Origin: Oscillatoriales cyanobacterium
GTDB taxonomy: Bacteria > Cyanobacteriota > Cyanobacteriia > Cyanobacteriales > Microcoleaceae
Length of the DNA: 57,915 bases
Direction of reading: 5' to 3'
Assembly (NCBI GenBank): GCA_004292955.1
Contig: RDXX01000032.1
Coordinates: 1-57,915 of the forward strand
Under the pieces are notes generated by a model, which saw nothing but the letters and a program-made list of their open reading frames with translations, was not told the origin of the DNA and made no database searches. The position numbers and the translations under genes were made by a program. Shown one piece after another: positions 1 to 7,549 of this stretch. How positions within the stretch are numbered: the first letter of the stretch is position 1; each line of letters begins with the position of its first letter.

Positions 1-32
1 GTATTGCTGACGGAGCGGATAGCAATCTCAAA
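1..32. repeat. Partial duplication of the downstream gene's C-terminal coding end
   Basis: Bases 1-30 match bases 134-163 at 27 of 30 positions. The latter encode the C-terminus (LRLLSAPSVIP) of the reverse-strand gene at 120-1034. Read on the reverse strand, the window-edge copy gives LRLLSAPSAI, but the sequence that should encode the preceding part is replaced by a hairpin repeat at 34-101. It is therefore a short decayed duplicate, or the tail of a paralogue whose body was displaced. Confidence 0.6.
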
Positions 33-33
33 A

Positions 34-101
34 GGTACGTAGTTGCGATCTTGGCGCTCTTTCCTAATATTATAAAGAGCGCTAAAGCGCAACTACGTAC
101 C
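34..101. repeat. Inverted repeat of the 'ggtacgtagttgcg' hairpin family
   Basis: A left arm beginning ggtacgtagttgcg is followed by an AT-rich centre and a right arm ending gcgcaactacgtacc, with inner gcgctctt/aagagcgc arms. The same arms recur eight times at 12.9-13.25 kb, so this is a dispersed palindromic repeat family. It lies downstream of the reverse-strand gene at 120-1034 and could fold in its transcript. No U-tract is present, so a terminator role is unproven. Confidence 0.75.
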
Positions 102-119
102 TAATACGTTAATTTGATT

Positions 120-1034
120 TTAAGTTTGGGGCGGTATTACTGAGGGAGCAGATAGCAATCTCAGATTGTAATCTGTATCGCCTTGAAATTGAGAAACGCG
201 GACAAAATAAGTCCCCGCAGGCAAAGCCCCATTGCTTACAACTCTTTCTGAAGCCGTACCTAAATTGTTAGATGAAGCAATAATATCGTCTAATCCAACT
301 ACGCCGTTACCATTGAGATCCTGAATTAATTCTACATCCACATCTGCACTCAAACCATCAACAGTTGCACTGAAAAGACTGGGAGTATTGAGGATGAAAC
401 TGTAAATATCGGCTGGTTTGGTAGCACTCAAAAAATCGTTGTCAGTTAGACTTTCTGTGAGAACACCTAGGTTTTGGGCTGTGCTCAAATCGTCGGCGGG
501 AACGGGGAGAGCGCTCAACAATCCTTCTTGTTGACCGAATTGAATGTAATGGTCGATCGCACTTTTAACTGCGCCACTGCTGACTGCTGATCCTATTACC
601 GGATATCTTTCTAGATAAAAGCTGGGATCGAAAAAAATGCTGGCTTTGCGGTTTTCAAATTGACCGACTTTCAAGTAGTGTTCAAAGGCGCTAAATTGAT
701 TGGTTTGGACTGCTGTTTGCACATCCGGGTTGCTTGTCAGATAAAAACCCACATCGAAGAAAGGGTTGGGGTTCCGCCGTTCAAATTGACCGAATTTAAT
801 AAAGTGCTGGGCGCCGGAAAATTTGTTTTTTTCGGCTGACACTGCAACATCTGAATTGGTGTCTAAATAATAGCTGGCGTCGAACAGGGCATTAGGGTCA
901 CGATTTTCAAATTGGCCAATTTTTTGGTAGTGATCGAAGGGGGTCGATACTGTGCCTCTGGCGACTGCTACGGCGACATCTGGGTTGTTTTCGAGATAAA
1001 ATTTGCTGTCGAACAGTGTTCTGAGGGTTAGCAT
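120..1034 (-). CDS. Four-repeat NPDV-type protein with C-terminal PPC-like domain
   Basis: This 304-residue protein starts with four repeats of about 42 residues. Their core is FDxxFYLxxNPDVxxAV, then 10-12 variable residues, then HYxxxGQFExR, and the fourth repeat is divergent. Residues from about 180 to 295 look like a bacterial pre-peptidase C-terminal (PPC) beta-sandwich. Inside it is a dockerin or EF-hand-like loop, DLNGNGVVGLDD, that should bind calcium. There is no signal peptide, so export by a C-terminal signal or another route is possible. Repeat proteins of this kind are common in filamentous cyanobacteria, usually with haemolysin-type calcium-binding domains, but their function is unknown. 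It is divergently oriented from the amine oxidase gene. The repeat and domain reading is confident; the role is not known. Confidence 0.75.
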   Translation of the reverse strand: MLTLRTLFDSKFYLENNPDVAVAVARGTVSTPFDHYQKIGQFENRDPNALFDASYYLDTNSDVAVSAEKNKFSGAQHFIKFGQFERRNPNPFFDVGFYLTSNPDVQTAVQTNQFSAFEHYLKVGQFENRKASIFFDPSFYLERYPVIGSAVSSGAVKSAIDHYIQFGQQEGLLSALPVPADDLSTAQNLGVLTESLTDNDFLSATKPADIYSFILNTPSLFSATVDGLSADVDVELIQDLNGNGVVGLDDIIASSNNLGTASERVVSNGALPAGTYFVRVSQFQGDTDYNLRLLSAPSVIPPQT

Positions 1035-1132
1035 TATTAAAAAATCTCTCTGTACTTTAATCTGGAAAGTGCATAATCAAATTCGATCGAGAATTCAGTT
1101 TACATCATTTTTTTTGTGAGGGCGTCTCAATT

Positions 1133-2836
1133 ATGGCTAAATCTGCACTGATGGCAATGCTGCGCCGCGCTGCGAGTATTGCCCAAAAGTCAAGGGAAAC
1201 AGGCATTCCGGCTGATGAATTACTGGGGATGCTGGACGATCGCACTCCCAATTTTCCCATATCTCGGCGGCACTTGCTGCATGGGGGTTTAGCGGCGGCG
1301 GGAGCCGTTGCTGCTGCGACTTTTACCCGGGAGGGAGAGGGGGCTTTTGCTCAAGCGCGCGGTCGATCGCCCATTTTGGTTGTGGGTGCGGGGATTGCTG
1401 GTTTGACGGCGGGCTATCGCTTGCGTCAGGGGGGCGTGCGTGCCGATATTATCGAAGCAAGCAACCGCGTGGGGGGACGGATTCGCACGGCTCCTAGGGT
1501 GGCTGGAACAGCGATTTCGGCCGAGCTGGGAGGAGAATTTATTGATAGCGGCCACACTACTTTGATCTCGCTGGCGACGGAATTGGGTTTGCGGGCGATC
1601 GACTTAGTTAACGTACAGCGGGGATTGGTAAAGGATACTTTTTTCTTGGAAGGGCGACGATTTTCTCTAGCGCAATTAATCTCTGATTTTGGGCCCCTTG
1701 CTAGTAAAATTAGTGCAGATTTGGGTGCGATCGGAGATAACATTAGCTATCAAGATTTTACAGAACCAGCGGAAAGATTGGACAATCTTTCGATCGCTGA
1801 ATATGTAAACCAAGCTGATACTAGCACAATTGTCCGGCAGTTGCTCCGCATTGCTTACACGATAGAATACGGTCGAGATCCCGAGGAACAGTCGGCGTTA
1901 AATCTGCTGTTTTTAATCGGTTCTGAATCTGGCAGTTTTGAATTGTACGGCGACAGCGATCAGCGTTATCAAATAGACGGCGGTAACAGTCAAATTGTCA
2001 ACCGTTTAGCCGATCGATTGTCTGGTTCGATCGAGACGGGGACAATTTTGGAAGCGATTACTTTTTTGCCGGATGGCCGCTATCGGGTGAATTTGCGATC
2101 GGGTGAAAGCGCCTTTGAGCGTATTTATGAACGGGTTTTGCTAACTTTGCCGTTTAGCACTCTCCGAGACGTTAAAATTAACGTGCCTTTGCCGCAACCG
2201 AAGCGTAGGGCGATCGAGCAATTGGGTTACGGTACTAATTCTAAGCTGATTACTGGCTACCGCAGTCGCATTTGGCGAGAAACTTATCGATCGACTGCTT
2301 CTGTTTATACCGATTTAGGATTCCAGAATACCTGGGAAGCTACGGCTTTTGCTCCCACTGCTAACGGTTTGATCACTAATTTTACAGGAGGAAAGCAAGG
2401 TTTGTCGATCGGTAGCGGAACTCCTGAAGACCAAGCACAAAAATTCTTGGGACAATTTGAAAGAGTTTTTCCCGGAGTGAGAAATTTGCGATCGGGAAAA
2501 GCAGTGCGAGTTTATTGGCCGGGAGAACGCTTTTCTAAAGGTTCTTATTCCTGCTATTTAGTCGGACAGTGGACGCAAATGCACCGCGTCGAAGGCGAAC
2601 GATTTGGCAATTTATATTTTGCCGGAGAACACACTTCGCTAGAAAATCAAGGTTACATGGAAGGCGGTTGCGAAACTGGACAAAGGGCGGCTGTAGAAAT
2701 TTTGCAAGACTTGGGTTTAAGAGCTCCTGTTGATGCTGTGAATGCTCGAACTGCTAGCAGTTTGAACAATCGTCGTCCCAGCCGAAAAGTTCCGGGAGCC
2801 CGGAATCTTGGGAATAGGAATCCGAGTATTAAATAA
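1133..2836 (+). CDS. Tat-exported flavin-containing amine oxidase
   Basis: This 567-residue flavoprotein probably oxidises an amine or L-amino acid to an imine and hydrogen peroxide outside the cytoplasm. A twin-arginine signal is visible at residues 44-63 (SRRHLL followed by an Ala/Gly-rich hydrophobic stretch), so it should be exported folded with FAD bound. The dinucleotide-binding motif VVGAGIAG lies at about 83-90 and the second FAD motif NRVGGRIRT at about 111-119. The C-terminal FAD-contacting motif LYFAGEHT lies near residue 505, followed by the GYMEGGCETG segment typical of monoamine oxidase-fold enzymes. A preceding 40-residue N-terminal extension is unusual. The start ATG fits the full Tat signal. 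Substrate (L-amino acid, polyamine or aromatic amine) cannot be told from sequence. Confidence 0.85.
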   Translation: MAKSALMAMLRRAASIAQKSRETGIPADELLGMLDDRTPNFPISRRHLLHGGLAAAGAVAAATFTREGEGAFAQARGRSPILVVGAGIAGLTAGYRLRQGGVRADIIEASNRVGGRIRTAPRVAGTAISAELGGEFIDSGHTTLISLATELGLRAIDLVNVQRGLVKDTFFLEGRRFSLAQLISDFGPLASKISADLGAIGDNISYQDFTEPAERLDNLSIAEYVNQADTSTIVRQLLRIAYTIEYGRDPEEQSALNLLFLIGSESGSFELYGDSDQRYQIDGGNSQIVNRLADRLSGSIETGTILEAITFLPDGRYRVNLRSGESAFERIYERVLLTLPFSTLRDVKINVPLPQPKRRAIEQLGYGTNSKLITGYRSRIWRETYRSTASVYTDLGFQNTWEATAFAPTANGLITNFTGGKQGLSIGSGTPEDQAQKFLGQFERVFPGVRNLRSGKAVRVYWPGERFSKGSYSCYLVGQWTQMHRVEGERFGNLYFAGEHTSLENQGYMEGGCETGQRAAVEILQDLGLRAPVDAVNARTASSLNNRRPSRKVPGARNLGNRNPSIK

Positions 2837-2849
2837 TAGGAGTAATTGC

Positions 2850-2870
2850 GGACACGGCATTGCCGTGTCC
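2850..2870. repeat. Perfect 10-bp stem palindrome after the amine oxidase gene
   Basis: ggacacggca and tgccgtgtcc form a perfect 10-bp stem around a single T, lying between the convergent amine oxidase and Uma2 genes. It lacks a T-tract on either side. It resembles a widespread cyanobacterial intergenic palindrome and may stabilise or end both mRNAs, which is inference. Confidence 0.6.
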
Positions 2871-2893
2871 CTACAAATATCGCGTAGAATTCA

Positions 2894-3682
2894 TCAAATA
2901 ATCTCGTCCGGGTTGATTCCCCGATCGCGCAAATACTCAGCCAGTCGATCGGCTCGTTCCCGTTCGCGATCGGCTCGCTGGCGTTCTACTGCTAACTGTT
3001 CTACGCCCCACAACAGCAGATTTCCTGATTCATCCCACCAGCGCAACCAATAGCCTGTACGCTGTTCTTTCTCCCCTCTCCACGTTCCTAAATACAAACC
3101 AAAATCTGCCATCCAGTGACGACCTTCCTCATCGGGAAATTCTAGTACATAGTTGCCATTTTGCAAGCGATATACTTCCAGCAATCCAGTTTCTGGGTCA
3201 AAAATGATGTAAGTTGGGACTTGCAGAATTTGTTCGTAAAAAAACCACTTTCCCGGAGGAAAAGTACGTTTAGTAGAATATTCCCCGCCGTCTGTTTCCG
3301 ACAAAAATTCCATCACAATGGTCGGGATTTCTCCTTCCAAGTTTGGGGTGTAACTTTTGCGGTCAATTCTCGACTCTGCGGGCAATACCGAAGGTACGTA
3401 AACCCAATCTGGTGCTTTGATAACTAACTCGCCGTTGACAGTAGCGCAAATCCCAAAATTGCTGGCAATCAACATTAGTGGGCCGATTAATCCTCTCAGT
3501 TCTAAGATTTCTCGCAGTGCTCCAGCAATTAGCGGTTGACCTGTATTCTCCACTGGTTTTTCTTCTAATTGGAAATCGTCTGGCAACTTCTCCCAAGTTA
3601 CGGTCAGGGCGATCGCTTTTTGTTTGGGGTTATCTTGAGTAACGACCATGACTTTATTTTCAAAAGTTTGATGTCTTATCAT
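2894..3682 (-). CDS. Uma2 family endonuclease-like protein, long form with coiled-coil tail
   Basis: This 262-residue protein belongs to the Uma2 (DUF820) family, which has a PD-(D/E)XK nuclease-type fold and is greatly expanded in cyanobacteria. Characteristic segments are APDWVYVPSV near residue 90, the RKSYTPNLEGEIPTIVMEFLSE block near 120 and WFFYEQILQVPTYIIFDP near 150. The last 40 residues are charged and helical (ERQRADRERERADRLAEYLRDRGI), as in the long Uma2 subgroup, and probably form a coiled coil. A second in-frame ATG 11 codons downstream (3649) is an alternative start. Biological function of the family is not established. A related long-form gene with an expanded tail is at 47180-48064. 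Confidence 0.8.
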   Translation of the reverse strand: MIRHQTFENKVMVVTQDNPKQKAIALTVTWEKLPDDFQLEEKPVENTGQPLIAGALREILELRGLIGPLMLIASNFGICATVNGELVIKAPDWVYVPSVLPAESRIDRKSYTPNLEGEIPTIVMEFLSETDGGEYSTKRTFPPGKWFFYEQILQVPTYIIFDPETGLLEVYRLQNGNYVLEFPDEEGRHWMADFGLYLGTWRGEKEQRTGYWLRWWDESGNLLLWGVEQLAVERQRADRERERADRLAEYLRDRGINPDEII

Positions 3683-3745
3683 AGCACAATGTAAATTTTA
3701 GCGAAATTATCTGGTACAATTAATTTCATTAAATCCCAAACAAAT

Positions 3746-4225
3746 ATGAAAATATTACATTTAACCGTAGCTTTATCAAGTTTGCTAATCTCGCCGATAT
3801 CGGCTCGCCCTTTGATTGCAGACTCTACAAATACCCTTGCTCAAAACTCACTAATTAATGAACCATTTTGCTACCTAAAAACCACCGAAGGCAAAATAGT
3901 AGACTTAGGCAAGTTGTGCGAAAAACAGCCATCGGGAAGTTCCCCAACTTGCATTACCGGTGCTAACATTGCGGCGAAAGTGTCAATTGCGACGGCAAAT
4001 TATGACGGCAGCTTTTTCAGCGGAAAAGTGTTGAATCAAGGCTGCAAAATTATCAAAAATGTCAAAGTCAACTATGAAGTTTTGGACGAGTCAGGCAATT
4101 TAATAGACAACGGATTTATCGATACTCAACCCGTTAGTCTTGCACCCGGAGAATCGGCCGCCTTTCGGGGTGCAGTTGTGGCGGGGGCTAAAGTACGGGC
4201 TACTCATGCTGAGGGTCAAGAATGA
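3746..4225 (+). CDS. Secreted FxLYD-like domain protein
   Basis: This 159-residue protein has a clear N-terminal signal peptide (MKILHLTVALSSLLISPISA), so it should reach the periplasm or the exterior. The mature part contains NVKVNYEVLDESGNLIDNGF followed by LAPGESAAFRG, the pattern of the FxLYD/DUF3426 beta-sandwich found in many envelope proteins. Four cysteines in the mature region could form disulfides. It starts 63 bp from the divergent Uma2 start, and an ABC exporter gene follows 62 bp downstream in the same orientation. A shared transcript is possible but not shown. Function is unknown. Confidence 0.65.
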   Translation: MKILHLTVALSSLLISPISARPLIADSTNTLAQNSLINEPFCYLKTTEGKIVDLGKLCEKQPSGSSPTCITGANIAAKVSIATANYDGSFFSGKVLNQGCKIIKNVKVNYEVLDESGNLIDNGFIDTQPVSLAPGESAAFRGAVVAGAKVRATHAEGQE

Positions 4226-4287
4226 TTGCGAAGATTTGCCCGATCGCTGATATCATATTCTGGCTCAGATATCTCTAAAAACAGAAC

Positions 4288-6033
4288 TTGCGAGGGCAAA
4301 ATATCTTGAAAGCTCGATCGACATACTGGCAAATCTTACCCTACCTCCGTCCCCAAAAACAAACCATCGGTAAAGCATTAGCTTGTACCGTAGTCTTTAC
4401 CATATTTTGGCCAATAATCGCGTGGCTGGTTGGTGAAACCGCCAAATTTATAGGTAAAGGAGATTTAAAAGGGTTTGCTCAAATTGCTGCACTCAGCGCC
4501 ATCATATTTCTAATTCGTGGTATCGCCCAGTACGGTCAAGATACGCTGATGGCAAAAGCAGCTTTGACTATTGCTTTAGAAATCCGCAAAAAAGTTTATG
4601 CACACCTCCAAAACCTCAATCTCGGCTACTTTGAGACTGCCAAAACCGGAGATTTATCCTACCGCCTCACAGAAGATATTGACCGCATTGGCGAAGTCGT
4701 AAATAAATTTTTTCATCAATTTATCCCTTGTGTTTTGCAGCTAATTGCAGTCATGGGATATATGATTTATCTTAACTGGCAATTAACTTTGGGTGCGTTA
4801 ATCATTGCACCGTTGATGGCTATTTTAATTGGCTGGTTTGGCGAGAAACTGCTCAGTTACTCGCGAGAAAGTCAAAATCGGATCTCTGATTTATCCGCTT
4901 TGCTAACAGAAGTATTCAGCGGCATTCGTTTAATCAAAGCATTTGTGGCTGAAGACTACGAAATTGCCCGCTTTGCAGAAGAAGCCGAACAAAACCGCCG
5001 CGCTAAGTATTTGTCAGAACGCATAAAAGCACTCCAGTTCGTCGTAGTTGGCTTTCTGGAAGCGATGAGCGTGATTTTGCTGTTTTTCCTCGGTGGTTGG
5101 CAAATTGCTCAAGGAAATCTCACTGGTACGCAATTTATCAGTTATATCGCCGGAGTAGCGCTGTTAATCGATCCGATCGCAATTACCACTGCAAATTACG
5201 GCGATTTTAAGCAGGGAGAGGCTTCTAGCGATCGCATTTTTGAACTTTTAGCCATTCAATCAACAGTCGTCGAAAAGCCTGGTGCGATCGAACTTCCCCA
5301 CGTTACCGGAAAAGTCGAATACCGCAACATTAATTTTGCCTACAACTCAGAGACACCGATTTTACAAAGTATGAGTTTACTCGCACTTCCGGGAGAAGCG
5401 ATCGCCCTTGTGGGTGCATCCGGTGCGGGTAAAACTACCTTAGTAAACTTGTTACCCAGATTTTACGATCCGCAAGCGGGACAAATTTTAATTGATGGGA
5501 TTGATGTTCAAGATGTGACATTAAATACGCTGCGCCGACAAATCGGAATTGTACCGCAAGAAACTATTTTATTTTCGGGTACAATTGCTCAAAATATTGC
5601 TTTTGGTCAGTCTTATTATGAACTAAAAGACGTTGAAAAAGCGGCACAAATTGCCAACGCCCATCAATTTATCAGCGAGTTTCCCGACGGTTATCAAACT
5701 TGGGTGGGAGAAAGGGGTGTCAACTTATCGGGGGGACAAAAACAGAGAATTGCGATCGCCCGTGCAGTCTTGCTAAATCCGCGAATTCTGATCCTCGATG
5801 AAGCGACATCGGCGCTAGATTCGGAGTCGGAAGCTTTGGTGCAGGAGGCCTTGGAAAGATTGATGCGCGATCGGACTGTGTTTATTATCGCGCACCGTTT
5901 GGCGACTGTGCGGAAGGCTGACAGGATTTTGGTCTTGGAAAAAGGTAGAGTGATGGAATCGGGAACCCATGAGGAATTGCTCGAAAAGGGCGATCGATAC
6001 GCTCGTTATTACGCTCAACAATTTAGTCAGTAG
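4288..6033 (+). CDS. ABC exporter, fused membrane and ATPase domains
   Basis: This 581-residue half-transporter combines an N-terminal six-helix ABC membrane domain (about residues 20-320) with a C-terminal ATPase. The coupling region YFETAKTGDLSYRLTEDIDRIG, Walker A GASGAGKTT (about 375-383), the Q-loop IGIVPQETILF, signature NLSGGQKQR (about 478) and Walker B RILILDEATSALDSE are all intact, and the H-loop is in IIAHRL. It should homodimerise and export a lipid, peptide or drug, as the MsbA/LmrA group does. The reading frame opens with TTG at 4288; another TTG lies six codons later at 4306. There is no ATG start or obvious ribosome-binding site, so the exact start is uncertain. Substrate cannot be assigned. 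Confidence 0.85.
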   Translation: MRGQNILKARSTYWQILPYLRPQKQTIGKALACTVVFTIFWPIIAWLVGETAKFIGKGDLKGFAQIAALSAIIFLIRGIAQYGQDTLMAKAALTIALEIRKKVYAHLQNLNLGYFETAKTGDLSYRLTEDIDRIGEVVNKFFHQFIPCVLQLIAVMGYMIYLNWQLTLGALIIAPLMAILIGWFGEKLLSYSRESQNRISDLSALLTEVFSGIRLIKAFVAEDYEIARFAEEAEQNRRAKYLSERIKALQFVVVGFLEAMSVILLFFLGGWQIAQGNLTGTQFISYIAGVALLIDPIAITTANYGDFKQGEASSDRIFELLAIQSTVVEKPGAIELPHVTGKVEYRNINFAYNSETPILQSMSLLALPGEAIALVGASGAGKTTLVNLLPRFYDPQAGQILIDGIDVQDVTLNTLRRQIGIVPQETILFSGTIAQNIAFGQSYYELKDVEKAAQIANAHQFISEFPDGYQTWVGERGVNLSGGQKQRIAIARAVLLNPRILILDEATSALDSESEALVQEALERLMRDRTVFIIAHRLATVRKADRILVLEKGRVMESGTHEELLEKGDRYARYYAQQFSQ

Positions 6034-6042
6034 GGTATCCTA

Positions 6043-6106
6043 GAAACCGGGTTTTTGGCGGAATCTGCTGGCCTCAAGGAAGTATTCAAAGGAAAAACCC
6101 GGTTTC
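6043..6106. repeat. 'gaaaccgggttttt' inverted repeat, copy 1
   Basis: The arms gaaaccgggttttt and aaaaacccggtttc face each other around a loop of about 36 bases, which includes the conserved aatctgctgg core seen in other copies. It follows the ABC exporter gene. Six copies of this family occur in the window (see 7199, 12293, 18941, 19024 and 36511). Confidence 0.8.
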
Positions 6107-6201
6107 TGACTACTCGCGCGTAAGTCATATCAAGAATGGTACAATAAGTTATCCAACTGGAGATTTACTGATTCCAGTTAAAAAGAAGAGGCCGTGCCAA
6201 C

Positions 6202-6822
6202 ATGATTCAAACCACAGCCAAACTACTAACATTCGAGGAATTTATAGAGTGGTATCCCGATGGCAAAGGACGTTTCGAGCTACGAGATGGAGTAATAGTT
6301 GAGATGAATCCAAACGGCGACCATGAGGAAGTTACAAGTTTTCTCATCCGCAAAATTAACGTAGAAATCGATCGCCTTAATCTGTCTTACATAACACCAT
6401 CAACCTATTTTGTCAAGCCTCTAGGAGCGACGACAGGATATCAGCCAGATATCATAGTATTAGACAAGCCAGCCTTGATTTCGGAGCCACTTTGGAAAAA
6501 ATCATCGATTATTACCCAAGGTAAATCTGTTAAACTTGCGATCGAGGTAGTTAGCACGAACTGGCAAGATGATTACTTGGTTAAAGTGGCTGATTATGAA
6601 AGATTGGGTATCCCGGAATATTGGGTTGTGGATTATGCTGCTTTGGGTGGCAGACGCTTCATTGGCAATCCGAAACAACCTACAATCTCGGTTTATCAGT
6701 TGGTTGAGGGGGAATATCAGGCTAGCCAGTTCCGAGAGGGCGATCGAATTTTATCCTGTAGCTTTCCCGAACTTAATTTGACTGTGGAACAGGTTTTTGG
6801 ATCTATCCAAAGAGAAGAATAG
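6202..6822 (+). CDS. Uma2 family endonuclease-like protein
   Basis: This 206-residue Uma2 (DUF820) protein has the family order LTFEEFIEWYPDGKGRFELRDGVIVEMNP at the N-terminus, then YQPDIIVLDKPAL (about 90) and KLAIEVVSTNWQDDY (about 115), then KVADYERLGIPEYWVVD. The D, E and flanking basic residues expected of a PD-(D/E)XK fold are present, but activity in this family is not demonstrated. A XisI-like gene begins 32 bp after the stop in the same direction, suggesting co-transcription. Confidence 0.85.
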   Translation: MIQTTAKLLTFEEFIEWYPDGKGRFELRDGVIVEMNPNGDHEEVTSFLIRKINVEIDRLNLSYITPSTYFVKPLGATTGYQPDIIVLDKPALISEPLWKKSSIITQGKSVKLAIEVVSTNWQDDYLVKVADYERLGIPEYWVVDYAALGGRRFIGNPKQPTISVYQLVEGEYQASQFREGDRILSCSFPELNLTVEQVFGSIQREE

Positions 6823-6854
6823 GATTGTTTTGGATATGGAGATTTAGACGCACA

Positions 6855-7187
6855 ATGGCAAATGTAGACCTTTATCGGCAACATATCCAAAATCTACTCT
6901 CCCAACACGCTAGTCTGGTGTGGGATGAGCGAATTCAGGCTCAAACTATCTTTGATATCGATCGCGATCATTATCAATTAATCTATGTAGGCTGGCGCAA
7001 TCAGCGGCGAGTTTATGGCCCGGTGTTGCACCTGGATATTATGGATAATAAAATCTGGATTCAGCAGGATGGCACTGAAGTGGGTATTGCTAACGAACTC
7101 GTTGAATTGGGAGTTCCCAAAGAAGATATTGTACTTGGGTTTGACCCGCCGATGATGCGAAAATTGAGTGAATTTGCGATCGGATAA
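6855..7187 (+). CDS. xisI: XisI-like fdxN element excision controlling factor
   Basis: This 110-residue protein matches the XisI family, named after a factor needed for excision of the fdxN DNA element in heterocystous Anabaena. Family landmarks are YRQHIQNLLSQHA at the N-terminus, DRDHYQLIYVGW, the HLDIMDNKIWIQQDGTE block and the C-terminal GVPKEDIVLGFDPP. The start chosen is ATG 6855, because homologues begin at MANVD; ten extra codons upstream are read from a weaker start. XisI is usually encoded just after xisH, itself a nuclease-fold protein, but here an Uma2 gene sits in that position. Without the fdxN element the role is unknown. Confidence 0.85.
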   Translation: MANVDLYRQHIQNLLSQHASLVWDERIQAQTIFDIDRDHYQLIYVGWRNQRRVYGPVLHLDIMDNKIWIQQDGTEVGIANELVELGVPKEDIVLGFDPPMMRKLSEFAIG

Positions 7188-7198
7188 CTTTAACCAAA

Positions 7199-7261
7199 GA
7201 AACCGGGTTTTTGGCCGAATCTGCTGGACACAACGAAATTTTATCGAAAAAACCCGGTTTC
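7199..7261. repeat. 'gaaaccgggttttt' inverted repeat, copy 2
   Basis: Arms gaaaccgggtttttgg and aaaaaacccggtttc surround a 33-base loop starting ccgaatctgctgg, closely matching copy 1. It lies between the convergent xisI gene and the reverse-strand 78-residue gene, where it could fold in either transcript. Confidence 0.8.
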
Positions 7262-7293
7262 TGAACCCGCGCGTCAGTGGCGTAGTAAAAATT

Positions 7294-7530
7294 TCATTCT
7301 AAACCGTCTCTCGTCTCCACAGACAACTGATTTCTGACTAGCATAAAGTCCTCCGAGAACATATTTAAACTATCAAAAAAAGTTTTCCAAGCATTTTCTT
7401 GGGCGATCGAGATGTGTTCTGGTATAATCACAAACACTTCAACCTCTTCACCCACAGAACCAGGTGGCACTTGAATTTCAAGTTTATTTCCTGCAAGAAC
7501 TTTGGTGGTAATCCGTATTGCTGACTGCAT
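7294..7530 (-). CDS. Small acidic protein downstream of the NACHT gene, antitoxin-like
   Basis: This 78-residue protein begins 20 bp after the stop of the NACHT-WD40 gene, in the same orientation. It is preceded by a strong Shine-Dalgarno sequence (aaggaggaact before ATG), which is notable in cyanobacteria. The N-terminal half (KVLAGNKLEIQVPP, then a short VEVFVII strand) resembles the small beta-strand N-terminus of AbrB- or DUF-type antitoxins that accompany PIN toxins. No toxin gene follows; the next sequence is a hairpin repeat and convergent xisI. I do not recognise the family with confidence. It may be an orphan antitoxin or a partner of the NACHT protein. Confidence 0.55.
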   Translation of the reverse strand: MQSAIRITTKVLAGNKLEIQVPPGSVGEEVEVFVIIPEHISIAQENAWKTFFDSLNMFSEDFMLVRNQLSVETRDGLE

Positions 7531-7549
7531 AGTTCCTCCTTGGCGATGA

